In this document: piece by piece, positions 9,403 through 18,005 of the stretch | Layout of the letters: each line of letters opens with the position of its first letter | Numbering within the stretch: position 1 is the stretch's first letter | Source of the DNA: Bradyrhizobium sp. CCBAU 53351 | Lineage (GTDB): Bacteria > Pseudomonadota > Alphaproteobacteria > Rhizobiales > Xanthobacteraceae | Reading direction: 5' to 3' | Assembly: GCF_015291745.1 (NCBI RefSeq) | Contig: NZ_CP030059.1 | Span: forward strand, 744,001-808,000 | Length of the DNA: 64,000 nucleotides | The notes under the pieces: generated by a model | What the model was told of the DNA's origin: nothing | Database searches by the model: none | The model's input: only the letters and a program-made list of their open reading frames with translations | Program-made: the position numbers and the translations under genes

Positions 9403-11196
9403 ATGGCCTCTCTCGACTCCGTCAGCCTCGCCATATTGCTCGGCGCCGTCCTCGTCATGGCCGGCATCCTGTCGAGCCTGCTTGCGCTCCGCTTCGGTGC
9501 GCCCCTGCTGCTCGTCTTCCTTGCGGTCGGCATGCTCGCCGGCGATTCCGGTCCCGGCCAGCTCCAGTTCGACGACGTCCGCACCACCTATCTGGTCGGC
9601 TCGGTGGCGCTGGCCCTGATCCTGTTCGATGGCGGCCTCAGGACACGCTTTGCCAGCATCCGCACCGTGCTTGCGCCGTCCGTGGTGCTCGCGACCGCCG
9701 GCGTGCTCCTGACCGCGCTGATCACGGCGCCGTTCGCCAAATATGCGCTCGACCTCAATTGGACGGAATCGCTGCTGGTCGGCGCCGTGGTGGCCTCGAC
9801 CGATGCGGCCGCCGTGTTCCTCTTGGTGCACACCCAGGGCCTGCGCCTGCGCCCGCGCGTCGGCGCGACGCTGGAGGCGGAATCCGGCACCAACGACCCC
9901 TTCGCGATCTTCCTCACCTTGATGCTGGTCGAGTACATCTCGATCGGCTCGAGCTCGCCCGGCCACGTGCTGATGGAGTTCGTGCAGGAATCGGTGCTGG
10001 GCGCCATCGTCGGCGTTATCGGCGGGCGCCTCGTCGTCATGGCGCTCAACAAGGTGGCGCTGCCGCAGGGCCTGCACGCGCCGTTCGTGACCACGGCCGC
10101 GCTGGTGATCTTCGGCGGCTCGCAGATGATGCACGCCTCCGGCTTCCTCGCGGTCTATCTCGCCGGCATCATCATCGGCAACCGGCCGACGCGCGCGCAT
10201 AACCAGGTGGTGGCCTTCCTCGATGCCGCGACCTGGCTGGCGCAGATCGTGATGTTCGTGCTGCTCGGCCTCCTGGTCTCGCCGAGCCGGCTCGGCACCA
10301 GCGTGCTGCCGGCGGTCGGCGTTGCCTTCGTGCTGATGCTGGTGGCACGGCCGATCGCCGTCTTCGTGTGCCTGGCGCCGTTCCGCTTCAACTGGCGTGA
10401 GAAGATCTTCATCGCCTGGACCGGCCTGCGCGGCGCGGTCGCGATCTTCCTGGCGTCGATCCCGATGCTGGTCGGCCTGTCCAAGGCCTATCTCTATTTC
10501 GATGTCGCCTTCGTCGTCGTCATCATCTCGCTGCTGCTGCAGGGCTGGACCCTGGCACCGGCCGCGCGAAAACTGCATGTGGCGCTGCCGCGCGCCGAGC
10601 GCGGCCCGCGCCGTGTCGAGCTGGATCTGCCCGGCCAGCTCGAGCAGCAGCTGGTCGGTTATCCGGTGCGGCCCAAGAGCCTTTATTTTCGCCGCGGCCT
10701 GATCCCGTCCTGGTCCAAGCCGACGCTGGTGATCCGCAACGAGAACATCCTGACGCCGCTGGAGGCCGATCCGATCGCGCCCGGCGACTACATCTATCTG
10801 CTGGCGCCGCCGGAAAAGGCCGAATCGCTCGACCGCTTCTTCGTCGACATGCAGCCGAGCTCGGCGCCGGATCCGCATCTGCTCGGCGATTTCATGGTCT
10901 CCGGCGAGCACACGCTCGCCGAGCTCGCCGAGGTCTACGGCGTCAAGGTCGGCGAGGACGAGAGCAAGCTGACGCTCGCAGATTATTTCGACGTCCATCT
11001 CGACCGCGCGCCGAAGGAGGGCGCCGAGCTTGCCCTCGACGAGATCGTGCTGGTCGCACGCAGCATCTCCGGCGGCCGCGTCAACGTCGTCGGCCTCCGC
11101 CTGCCGGAAGACGACGAGACCCCGCCGCCGCTGACCCGCGCGCAGGCGCTGCGCAAGAAGCTCGCGGATGTGTGGGGCTCGGTGGCTGGGGTTTAG
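9403..11196 (+). CDS. nhaP2: Potassium/proton antiporter, CPA1 family (NhaP2/CvrA-like)
   Basis: A 597-residue inner-membrane antiporter. Residues 1-390 hold about 12-13 membrane segments of a Na+/H+ exchanger domain, with the ion-site motif TDAAAV and the ESGTNDP pattern. Then come a TrkA-C-like regulatory domain (about 405-485) and a CorC/HlyC-like C-terminal domain (about 490-580). This three-part order is that of NhaP2. Family knowledge says it exchanges cytosolic K+ (or Na+) for protons. It is divergent from the MscS-type channel and converges on modC. Confidence 0.9.
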   Translation: MASLDSVSLAILLGAVLVMAGILSSLLALRFGAPLLLVFLAVGMLAGDSGPGQLQFDDVRTTYLVGSVALALILFDGGLRTRFASIRTVLAPSVVLATAGVLLTALITAPFAKYALDLNWTESLLVGAVVASTDAAAVFLLVHTQGLRLRPRVGATLEAESGTNDPFAIFLTLMLVEYISIGSSSPGHVLMEFVQESVLGAIVGVIGGRLVVMALNKVALPQGLHAPFVTTAALVIFGGSQMMHASGFLAVYLAGIIIGNRPTRAHNQVVAFLDAATWLAQIVMFVLLGLLVSPSRLGTSVLPAVGVAFVLMLVARPIAVFVCLAPFRFNWREKIFIAWTGLRGAVAIFLASIPMLVGLSKAYLYFDVAFVVVIISLLLQGWTLAPAARKLHVALPRAERGPRRVELDLPGQLEQQLVGYPVRPKSLYFRRGLIPSWSKPTLVIRNENILTPLEADPIAPGDYIYLLAPPEKAESLDRFFVDMQPSSAPDPHLLGDFMVSGEHTLAELAEVYGVKVGEDESKLTLADYFDVHLDRAPKEGAELALDEIVLVARSISGGRVNVVGLRLPEDDETPPPLTRAQALRKKLADVWGSVAGV

Positions 11197-11233
11197 CGCT
11201 CACTATCGCCCGACGATCACCGCCACAATCTCG

Positions 11234-11262
11234 CTGTCATCGCCCAAGCCGGCGCATGACAG
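11234..11262. terminator. Hairpin between convergent genes, possible bidirectional terminator
   Basis: CTGTCAT (11234-11240) pairs with ATGACAG (11256-11262), and CGCC pairs with GGCG inside, with one unpaired base. It lies in the 99-base gap between the antiporter and modC, which end towards each other. No T-run follows on either strand, so Rho-independent termination is uncertain. Confidence 0.35.
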
Positions 11263-11295
11263 CGGTGGTGGGGCGAAAGCAAGTCGCGCCCCACC

Positions 11296-11958
11296 TCACG
11301 CCAGCACCTTCACCCCACCAAAACTCGTCACGCGGCCCTGCTTCAGCATCACGATCTGCGTGGCGAGCTGGCGCAGCTCGGCGGCGTCGTGGCTGACATA
11401 GACCATGGGGACATTGGCTTCGTCGCGTAAGCGCACCAGATAGGGCAGGATCTCGAGCTTGCGGCCTTCGTCGAGCGCGCCGAGCGGCTCGTCGAGCAGC
11501 AACAGGCGCGGCCGTGACAGCAGCGCGCGTCCGAGCGCGACGCGCTGACGCTCGCCGCCGGATAGCTTTCCGGGGCGGCGGTCGAGCAGGGCGCCGATAT
11601 CGAGCAGATCGATGACGCGCTTGTGTTGCGCCGGATCGGGCGCAAGGCTGTTCATCCGCCGTCCATAGTCCAGGTTCTGCGCGACGTTGAAATGCGGGAA
11701 TAGCCGCGCGTCCTGGAACACATAGCCGATGCGGCGGCGATACGTCGGCACGTGAATGCCGGCCGCAATGTCGTCGACGGTCTCGCCGTCGATCACGATG
11801 GTGCCGCGGTCGGGCCGCAACAGGCCCGCGATCATGTTGACCAGCGACGTCTTGCCGGCGCCCGACGCGCCGAACAGGCCGATGACGCGACCCTCGCTGG
11901 CGAAGGACGCGGACAGCGAGAACTCGCCGAGCTGCTTTTCGATGTCGACCCGCAGCAT
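11296..11958 (-). CDS. modC: Molybdate ABC transporter ATP-binding protein, short form without MOP domain
   Basis: A 220-residue ATPase of the molybdate importer. Walker A is GASGAGKT, the Q-loop is VFQDARLFPHF, the signature is LSGGERQRVALGRAL and Walker B is LLLLDEPLGALDE. Classical ModC proteins have about 350 residues because a TOBE/MOP molybdate-binding domain follows; here the protein ends at VKVLA soon after the ABC domain. The reading frame is intact and no MOP remnant is seen downstream, so this looks like a genuine short form, not a frameshift. The start ATG 11958 lies 2 bases after the modB stop. Identity rests on synteny with modB and modA as well as on the motifs. Confidence 0.92.
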   Translation of the reverse strand: MLRVDIEKQLGEFSLSASFASEGRVIGLFGASGAGKTSLVNMIAGLLRPDRGTIVIDGETVDDIAAGIHVPTYRRRIGYVFQDARLFPHFNVAQNLDYGRRMNSLAPDPAQHKRVIDLLDIGALLDRRPGKLSGGERQRVALGRALLSRPRLLLLDEPLGALDEGRKLEILPYLVRLRDEANVPMVYVSHDAAELRQLATQIVMLKQGRVTSFGGVKVLA

Positions 11959-11960
11959 GG

Positions 11961-12656
11961 TCAGTTCCCGTGCAGGCGCTGCGTGGCGCGGCGGACGAAC
12001 CATTCGGCAGCGATCAGCGCGCCCAGCGCCAGCACGATCGAGACGATCACGAGCCGGCCGGCCGCGGCATCGCCATCCGGCGTCTGGATCAGCGAGTAGA
12101 TCGCCGACGAAATCGTCTGGGTCTCGCCGGGAATGTTGGAGACGAAGGTGATGGTCGCGCCGAACTCGCCGATCGCCTTGGCAAAGCCCAGGACCATGCC
12201 GGCGAGCACGCCGGGCAGCGCCAGCGGCAGCGTCACCGTGAAGAATACTTTCCACGGTGCTGCGCCAAGCGTCTCGGCGGCCTGCTCAAGCCGGCGGTCG
12301 ATCACCTCGATCGACAGCCGCATCGGCCGCACCAAAAGCGGAAACGCCATCACCCCGCAAGCGAGCGCCGCGCCGGTCCAGCGAAACGAGAAGACGATGC
12401 CGAGATAATCGGCGAGAAATCCTCCGACGAGGCCGCGCCGGCCGAAGCTGAGGAGCAGCAGATAGCCGGTGACGACCGGCGGCAGCACCAGCGGAAGATG
12501 TACGACGGCATCTAGCACCGACTTGCCCCAGAAATCGCGCCGCGCCAGCAGCCACGCCAGCGCGATGCCGAACGGCGTCGCCACCAGCGTTGCGATGATC
12601 GCGACCCTGAGCGAAAGCAGGATCGCCGTCCATTCGGCGGGAGAGATCTCGAACAT
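11961..12656 (-). CDS. modB: Molybdate ABC transporter permease
   Basis: A 231-residue inner-membrane permease with five or six hydrophobic segments. The family motif LPLVLPPVVTGYLLL is near residues 50-65, and the ATPase-contact loop AAETLGAAPWKVFFTVTLPLA near residues 130-150 is the EAA loop of ModB. The start at 12656 was chosen because the 45 upstream codons overlap modA and show no permease features. The gene lies 13 bases after modA and 2 bases before modC, giving one modABC operon. Confidence 0.95.
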   Translation of the reverse strand: MFEISPAEWTAILLSLRVAIIATLVATPFGIALAWLLARRDFWGKSVLDAVVHLPLVLPPVVTGYLLLLSFGRRGLVGGFLADYLGIVFSFRWTGAALACGVMAFPLLVRPMRLSIEVIDRRLEQAAETLGAAPWKVFFTVTLPLALPGVLAGMVLGFAKAIGEFGATITFVSNIPGETQTISSAIYSLIQTPDGDAAAGRLVIVSIVLALGALIAAEWFVRRATQRLHGN

Positions 12657-12669
12657 CAAGTCGTCAATA

Positions 12670-13455
12670 TCAGATTGTCGGGCTGACCAGGAACTTGAAG
12701 CCGTATTTTTCAAAGATGGTCTTGGCGGCCGAGGAGCGCAGGAAGGCGAGATAGTCGCTGGTCCCGGCCTTGGCGGTCGTAGTCGCCGCAACCGGATAGA
12801 TGATCGCCGGATGCGAGTCCGCCGGGAAAGTGCCGACGATCTTGACGGAAGGATCGACCTTGGCGTCGGTGGAATAGACGATGCCGAGCGCGGCCTCGCC
12901 GCGGGCGACCAGCGTCAGCGCGGCGCGCACGCTCTCGGCCATGGCGAATTTCGGCTCCGCTGCCTGCCAGGCCCCAAGCTTCTCCAGCGCCGCCTTGGCG
13001 TATTTGCCGACGGGGACCGACTTGACGTCACCGGTCGCGACCCTGCCGTCGCCGGCGAGCTTGGCGAGGTCAAAACCTTGCGCGATGGTGACGTTGTCGA
13101 CCTTGGAATCCTTCGGCGCGATCAGCACGATGCTGTTGCCGAGCAGGTTGACCCTGGACGCATCGTAGATGGTCTTCTTGGCGATCGCATAGTCCATCCA
13201 GTCGGTGTCGGCCGAGACGAACACGTCGGCCGGCGCGCCCTGCTCGATCTGCCTCGCCAGCACGGAGCTCGCGGCATAGCTGACCGAGAACCCGATGCCG
13301 GTCTTGGCGGTGTAGGCCGCGTCGACCTCGTCGAGCGCGTTCTTCATCGAGGCGGCGGCGAACACGGTGATGGTCTTGTCCTCGGCGGCGGCCGGCGAAA
13401 GGCTTGCGCCCGCGAGGATCACGAAGGCGGCGAAAAGTCCTGAAATGCGTAACAT
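12670..13455 (-). CDS. modA: Molybdate ABC transporter substrate-binding protein
   Basis: A 261-residue periplasmic binding protein. The signal peptide ends in AAA-E near residue 24. The mature start ITVFAAASMKNALDEV carries the Ser that contacts the oxyanion in ModA, and YAASSVLARQIEQGAPADVFVSAD is the second conserved block. It captures molybdate (also tungstate) and delivers it to ModB. It is the first gene of modABC. A ribosome binding site like AGGGAG lies upstream. I found no clear ModE operator in the 186-base gap before mepA. Confidence 0.96.
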   Translation of the reverse strand: MLRISGLFAAFVILAGASLSPAAAEDKTITVFAAASMKNALDEVDAAYTAKTGIGFSVSYAASSVLARQIEQGAPADVFVSADTDWMDYAIAKKTIYDASRVNLLGNSIVLIAPKDSKVDNVTIAQGFDLAKLAGDGRVATGDVKSVPVGKYAKAALEKLGAWQAAEPKFAMAESVRAALTLVARGEAALGIVYSTDAKVDPSVKIVGTFPADSHPAIIYPVAATTTAKAGTSDYLAFLRSSAAKTIFEKYGFKFLVSPTI

Positions 13456-13641
13456 GGGCAGCGCTCCCTGCGAATCCGCGCGCGCAGGATGCGCGCAGGA
13501 CTGGCGTTGGTGGGGTCGTTAGCGACGGGTGGAAGCGCTGCTCCACGGGACCCGGCGGCGGCTTACGGCCGGCCGGGATATCGCAAGCGCGAAGATAGCA
13601 GGCTGACGCCGGAGGTCAAAGGGCGGCGTGCTGACCGAGCC

Positions 13642-14586
13642 TTACGGCTTCGCATCGCCCGCATGCAGCACCGCTTTACAGGCCGCCGGCATCTGCGCCA
13701 GCGTCATCGGCGGCTTTGGCTTTGGCGGCTCCGGCGGCGGCTTGGGGTGCAGCACCGCATCGGAGAACCAATAGGCGAGATCGGCGGGCTTGCAGCCTTC
13801 GTCCTCGGACTGCGACGGCTGGCCCTCGCACTCGCCGGCACCGGCCGGGCAGCGCATGCGGATGTGAAAATGGTAGTCGTGGCCCCACCAGGGGCGGATC
13901 TTCGAGAGCCAGGCGCGGTCGCCCTTGGCCTCGCGGCACAGCGCCTTCTTGATCGCGGCGTTGACGAAGATGCGCTGCACCGCCGGCTCCCGCGCCGCAT
14001 CGCGCAGCACCAGCACATGGCCGGGCGTGAACACGCGGGGGTCGATGTCGAGCCGGTCCTGGCGCACCATCATCACCGCCGACATGTCCTCGCGCTCCTC
14101 GCGCGAGAGGCGGCGGTCCGGCATCGGCGTCAGCCAGATGTCGGCATCGAGACCGATCTGGTGGCTGGCATGGCCCGACAGCGCCGGGCCGCCGCGCGGC
14201 TGGGCGATGTCGCCGACCAGGATGCCCGGCCATCCCGCGTCCTTGTGCGCCTTGGCCGCGAGCCGCTTGATCAGCGCGATCATGTCGGGATGGCCATAGC
14301 TGCGGTTGCGCGACAGCCGCATCACCTGCCAATGATCGCCGTTGACCGGCATCTGATCCGCGCCGCCGATGCAGCCCTTGGTGTAGGAGCCGATGACATG
14401 CGCCGGTCCCTTCGACGGCAGCAGTTTTCGCGCGAATAGTTCCTTCGCGGCGAGGTCCGGGTCGTTCGGGTTGGCGAGCGGCGGCAGCGGCTTCGGATTC
14501 ACGCTGCCCTTGTCCTGGGCCGGCGCGTCGCCGGCGGACAGGAACGTCATGACAAGCAGGAGGGGGACAATGCAGCGGCGACTCAT
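13642..14586 (-). CDS. mepA: Penicillin-insensitive murein endopeptidase
   Basis: A 314-residue periplasmic LAS-family metallopeptidase that cuts D-alanyl-meso-DAP cross-links in peptidoglycan. It has a signal peptide (about residues 1-24, cleaved near APAQ). The zinc motif has the first His and Asp in GHASHQIGLDADIW, and the last His in WWGHDYHFHIRM. The C-terminus is proline-rich (PKPPPEPPKPKPP) with two late cysteines, longer than in Escherichia coli MepA. The start was set at ATG 14586 because it opens directly into the signal peptide; the 59 codons upstream are not coding-like. Confidence 0.94.
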   Translation of the reverse strand: MSRRCIVPLLLVMTFLSAGDAPAQDKGSVNPKPLPPLANPNDPDLAAKELFARKLLPSKGPAHVIGSYTKGCIGGADQMPVNGDHWQVMRLSRNRSYGHPDMIALIKRLAAKAHKDAGWPGILVGDIAQPRGGPALSGHASHQIGLDADIWLTPMPDRRLSREEREDMSAVMMVRQDRLDIDPRVFTPGHVLVLRDAAREPAVQRIFVNAAIKKALCREAKGDRAWLSKIRPWWGHDYHFHIRMRCPAGAGECEGQPSQSEDEGCKPADLAYWFSDAVLHPKPPPEPPKPKPPMTLAQMPAACKAVLHAGDAKP

Positions 14587-14985
14587 GAAGATGTCCTTAT
14601 AGCCCAATGCTGCATCAGGGTTAAGAATGAGGCCTGGGCCCGGCCACCGGCTCACCGCGGCTCGCCAAATCGTGTCTCGAACGGCGTTTCTTAAGGGGGC
14701 AATAACCGTATCCTGCATTGACCAAAATTCGTGCGCAGAGTGAGATAAATCCGCGGGTCGCATGCAATCGCGCGAGATTTCGGAACGGATTCAAGCGTGC
14801 GCGCAATTTTGCGGCAAGTCGATCATCGATTGCGGCGCTGGACCCAGTCTGATGGCGCCTGTCGCCGCAACGGCGCCACGCAAACAGGCAGCAAGCTCCG
14901 CCGGGCGCGGACCGCGGCCGCCCAAGATTACTTTTCTTTCAGACACTTGCCTCAAGACTTGCGCCGCGGGGCGCGATTGGGACGA
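14587..14985. other. Divergent intergenic region between mepA and the GGDEF-EAL gene
   Basis: About 400 bases without a convincing gene. The frame of the downstream GGDEF-EAL gene stays open back to an ATG at 14797, but the residues it would add are Arg-rich and unlike a PAS or sensor domain, so I treat this part as leader. Both divergent genes need promoters here; I see no box I would defend. Confidence 0.4.
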
Positions 14986-17196
14986 GTGAAGTTGGGTTTG
15001 AAGTCTCGAAAAGCAACAAAACGAAACAGAGGCGTGCGTGTCCGGACCGGCCGATCGCCGCGCAAGCTGCGCTTCGCGCGCACGCAGCGGGCCCTCTCCG
15101 GACGCGACGAAGTCCTGCGCAGTCGCGCCGAGGCGGAAGCCGCGATCGCGGACGCGCGCAAATCCCATGAGCGCCTGCGCCAGGCCGTCGACATCCTGCC
15201 GCAGGGCATCGTGTTTCTCGATGCCGAAGGCCGCTACGTGCTCTGGAACAAGAAATACGCCGAGATCTACAGCAAGACCGCCGATCTGTTCGAAGAGGGC
15301 GCGCGCCTCGAAGACACGCTGCGCATCGGTGTTGCCCGCGGCGACTACCCGGAGGCCGCGGGCCACGAGGACGAGTGGATCGCCGAGCGCCTGCGAAGGC
15401 TCTATCAGCCCGGCGCGCGCCACGAACAGAAGCTGTCGGACGGCCGCGTCATCCTGATCGACGAGCGCCTGACCGATGATGGCGGCGTGGTTGGCCTCCG
15501 CGTCGACATCACCGAATTGAAGCAGCGCGAGGCCTCGTTCCGCCTGCTGTTCGACGGCAATCCCGTCCCCATGATCGTCTGCGCGCTGGACGATGAGCGC
15601 ATCCTCGGTGTCAACGATGCCGCGGTCGCACATTACGGTTACAGCCGCGCCGAGTTCGAGCGGCTGACGATCCGCGCCCTGCAGGCCTTCGACAGCGAGC
15701 CGCCCTGGATCGCCGACCGTTCGAGCGAGGAACAGGCCGGCCGCACCTGGAAGCACGTCAAGGCCGATGGTGCGCTGATCGACCTTGCGATCTATTTCCG
15801 CGAACTGACCTATGCCGAGCGGCCGGCGGTGCTGCTTGCGCTGATGGACATCACCGAGCGCAAGCGTGCCGAGGCGCGCCTCGCCTTCATGGCCCAGCAT
15901 GACGCCCTGACCGGCCTGCCCAACCGCACCCTGCTGCGCCAGCAGATGGACGAGATGCTGCTGCACACGCGGCGCAGCGCCGAGAAGGTCGCGCTGCTGA
16001 TGCTGGGGCTCGACAACTTCAAGGCGGTCAACGACACGCTGGGGCACGCGGTCGGCGACAAGCTGCTGCGCGGCGTCGCCAAGCGGCTGCGCTCGACGCT
16101 GCGCGAGGAAGACGCGCTGGCGCGGCTCAATTCCGACGAATTCGCGATCCTGCAGAGCGGCTTGACGCGGCCCGAGGACGCGGTGGGCCTGGCAAAGCGC
16201 CTGCTCGAGGCCATCGCCGATCCCTATCTGCTCGACGGCCATTCCGTGGTGATCGGCGCCTCGATCGGCATCGCCATGGCGCCGGGCGACGGCGATGAGT
16301 CCGAGAAGCTGCTCAAGAGCGCCGACATGGCGTTGTCGCGCGCCAAGCAGGATGCGCGCGGCAGCTTCGCGTTCTTCGAGGCCGCGCTCGACGCCAGGGC
16401 GCAGAGCCGCCGCAAGATCGAGGTCGAGCTGCGCGATGCGATCCAGCACGACGTGCTGCGTCCGTATTACCAGCCGCTGATCGATCTCCAGAGCGGCCGC
16501 ATTACCGGCTTCGAAGCGCTGGTGCGCTGGCCGCACGCCGAGCGCGGCATGGTCTCGCCGGCCGAGTTCATTCCGGTGGCCGAGGACACCGGCCTGATCA
16601 ATCCGCTCGGCCGGCTGATGCTGCGCCGGGCCTGCCTCGATGCCGCGACCTGGCCGGACGACGTCCGCGTCGCCGTCAATTTGTCGCCGCTGCAGTTTCG
16701 CAGCGGCAATCTGCTCTCGATGGTGACGGAGGCGCTTAAAGCTTCCGGCCTGCCGCCGCGCCGGCTCGAGCTCGAGATCACCGAGACGCTGCTGCTGGAG
16801 AAGAGCGCGCAGGTGCTGGCGACGCTGCATGCCTTGCGCGCGCTGGGTGTGCGCATCTCGATGGACGATTTCGGCACCGGCTATTCCAGCCTCAGCTATT
16901 TGCGCAGCTTCCCCTTCGACAAGATCAAGATCGACCAGTCCTTCGTCCGCGATCTCGGCGCCAACCGCGAGGCGCAGGCGATCATCCGCTCCATCGTCAG
17001 CCTCGGCAAGGGCTTGGGGGTCACCATCACCGCCGAAGGCGTCGAGACCGAAGCCGAGCTCAGCTGCCTCAGGGCCGAAGGCTGCGACGAAGGCCAGGGC
17101 TTTCTGTTCAGCAAGGCCCGGCCCAATATCGAGATCGTCAGCCTGCTCGTCGCCCAGCGCGGCATCGACGGCGGCGAGGCTGCGCTGGTGGCGTAG
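14986..17196 (+). CDS. PAS-GGDEF-EAL protein, degenerate cyclase domain, intact EAL phosphodiesterase
   Basis: About 736 residues if translation starts at the GTG at 14986; an ATG at 14797 would give 799. Domains in order: a short coiled coil, a PAS_7-like domain (about 50-165), a second PAS domain (about 180-295), GGDEF (300-460) and EAL (about 480-730). The GGDEF active site is degenerate: the signature reads NSDEF at 382-386, and the first metal Asp of the usual DLD is Gly341 (GLD). The EAL domain keeps EAL at 510-512, the Asn of VNLSPLQF, the Glu of ITET, DDFGTGYSSL, the Lys of KIDQSFV and TAEGVE. Likely a cyclic-di-GMP phosphodiesterase with a regulatory GTP-binding-like domain. No signal peptide or membrane segment, so cytosolic. 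Confidence 0.88.
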   Translation: MKLGLKSRKATKRNRGVRVRTGRSPRKLRFARTQRALSGRDEVLRSRAEAEAAIADARKSHERLRQAVDILPQGIVFLDAEGRYVLWNKKYAEIYSKTADLFEEGARLEDTLRIGVARGDYPEAAGHEDEWIAERLRRLYQPGARHEQKLSDGRVILIDERLTDDGGVVGLRVDITELKQREASFRLLFDGNPVPMIVCALDDERILGVNDAAVAHYGYSRAEFERLTIRALQAFDSEPPWIADRSSEEQAGRTWKHVKADGALIDLAIYFRELTYAERPAVLLALMDITERKRAEARLAFMAQHDALTGLPNRTLLRQQMDEMLLHTRRSAEKVALLMLGLDNFKAVNDTLGHAVGDKLLRGVAKRLRSTLREEDALARLNSDEFAILQSGLTRPEDAVGLAKRLLEAIADPYLLDGHSVVIGASIGIAMAPGDGDESEKLLKSADMALSRAKQDARGSFAFFEAALDARAQSRRKIEVELRDAIQHDVLRPYYQPLIDLQSGRITGFEALVRWPHAERGMVSPAEFIPVAEDTGLINPLGRLMLRRACLDAATWPDDVRVAVNLSPLQFRSGNLLSMVTEALKASGLPPRRLELEITETLLLEKSAQVLATLHALRALGVRISMDDFGTGYSSLSYLRSFPFDKIKIDQSFVRDLGANREAQAIIRSIVSLGKGLGVTITAEGVETEAELSCLRAEGCDEGQGFLFSKARPNIEIVSLLVAQRGIDGGEAALVA

Positions 17197-17273
17197 GCGC
17201 TGCCGCGGGGCAATCGAACCTGCCGCGCGCTGCCGGCGTCTCATGATTGGATCGATCGAACGGATGCGGCCCC

Positions 17274-17999
17274 ATGATTTCTGATGCGCCTCCGCTGCCG
17301 CTGCCTGGCCCGCGCTATGCCCGCTTCTCGCGCCGGTTCAAGGCCGTTCTGCTGGACTGGATGCTGGCGACGGCCCTGCTGTTCGGCGCCCTGGCGGTTG
17401 CCAGCAATGTCGCGAGCGATGGACTCAGCCGCAGTCTCGGCGTCGCGGTCGTCGTCATCCTGCTGCTCTACGAGCCGGTGCTGGTCTGGCGCGCCGGCGG
17501 CACGCTCGGGCATATCTGGACCAATTTGCGCGTCGTCGACGACCACGGCGGCAATCTGAGCTTCGCCAAGGCGTTGGCGCGCTTTGCCGTCAAGAGCATT
17601 CTGGGCTGGTATTCGTTCGTGATCCTGGCTGCCACGCGCCGCAACCAGGCGGTGCACGATCTGCTGACGCATTCGACCGTCCAGATCCGCGATCCCGCCA
17701 AGGCGAAGCCCGGCCAGTTCATCACGGAGCGGCGCGAGGACGATCCAACCATGCCCTCGCGCCTGCGGCGTGCGCTCGTGACAATGGTGTATCTGGCGCT
17801 CGGTGTCTTCCTCTATCTCGGTGTGCTCGCGGTCCTGGTCCGCGCCGGCGTCCTGTCGCGGGCGTGCCTCTACCAGGACGTTTGCAACGGAAGCGACCAC
17901 ATCGTCGACTCCGCCGCCGCTGTGGCCCTCGTGCTGATGATTGCCCTGGTTATCGTCATGGGCTGGCGCGGCCGGCTGCTCGGTGCTCGCAAGGCGTAG
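17274..17999 (+). CDS. RDD family membrane protein
   Basis: A 241-residue integral membrane protein of unknown transport or structural role. The RDD core is present: the conserved Arg and Asp at RFKAVLLDWML, a second hydrophobic segment and the GGTLGHIWTNLRVVDDHGG block. Two further hydrophobic segments lie near the C-terminus. The start ATG 17274 is preferred to a TTG at 17247. It ends 6 bases from the convergent acyl-CoA dehydrogenase-like gene. Confidence 0.82.
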   Translation: MISDAPPLPLPGPRYARFSRRFKAVLLDWMLATALLFGALAVASNVASDGLSRSLGVAVVVILLLYEPVLVWRAGGTLGHIWTNLRVVDDHGGNLSFAKALARFAVKSILGWYSFVILAATRRNQAVHDLLTHSTVQIRDPAKAKPGQFITERREDDPTMPSRLRRALVTMVYLALGVFLYLGVLAVLVRAGVLSRACLYQDVCNGSDHIVDSAAAVALVLMIALVIVMGWRGRLLGARKA

Positions 18000-18005
18000 G
18001 CGAAT

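Noticed and set aside
13456..13641. Possible ModE operator upstream of modA
   Set aside because: The best candidate (GATATCGCAAGCGCGAAGATAG, near 13576-13597) is only weakly palindromic and lies far from modA; not enough to call a site.
14791..17244. Very long open frame (817 codons) on the - strand opposite the GGDEF-EAL gene
   Set aside because: It mirrors a GC-rich gene, has no recognisable domain and is rich in Arg, Asp, Gly and His, as antisense frames of such genes are; the + strand has clear PAS, GGDEF and EAL motifs.
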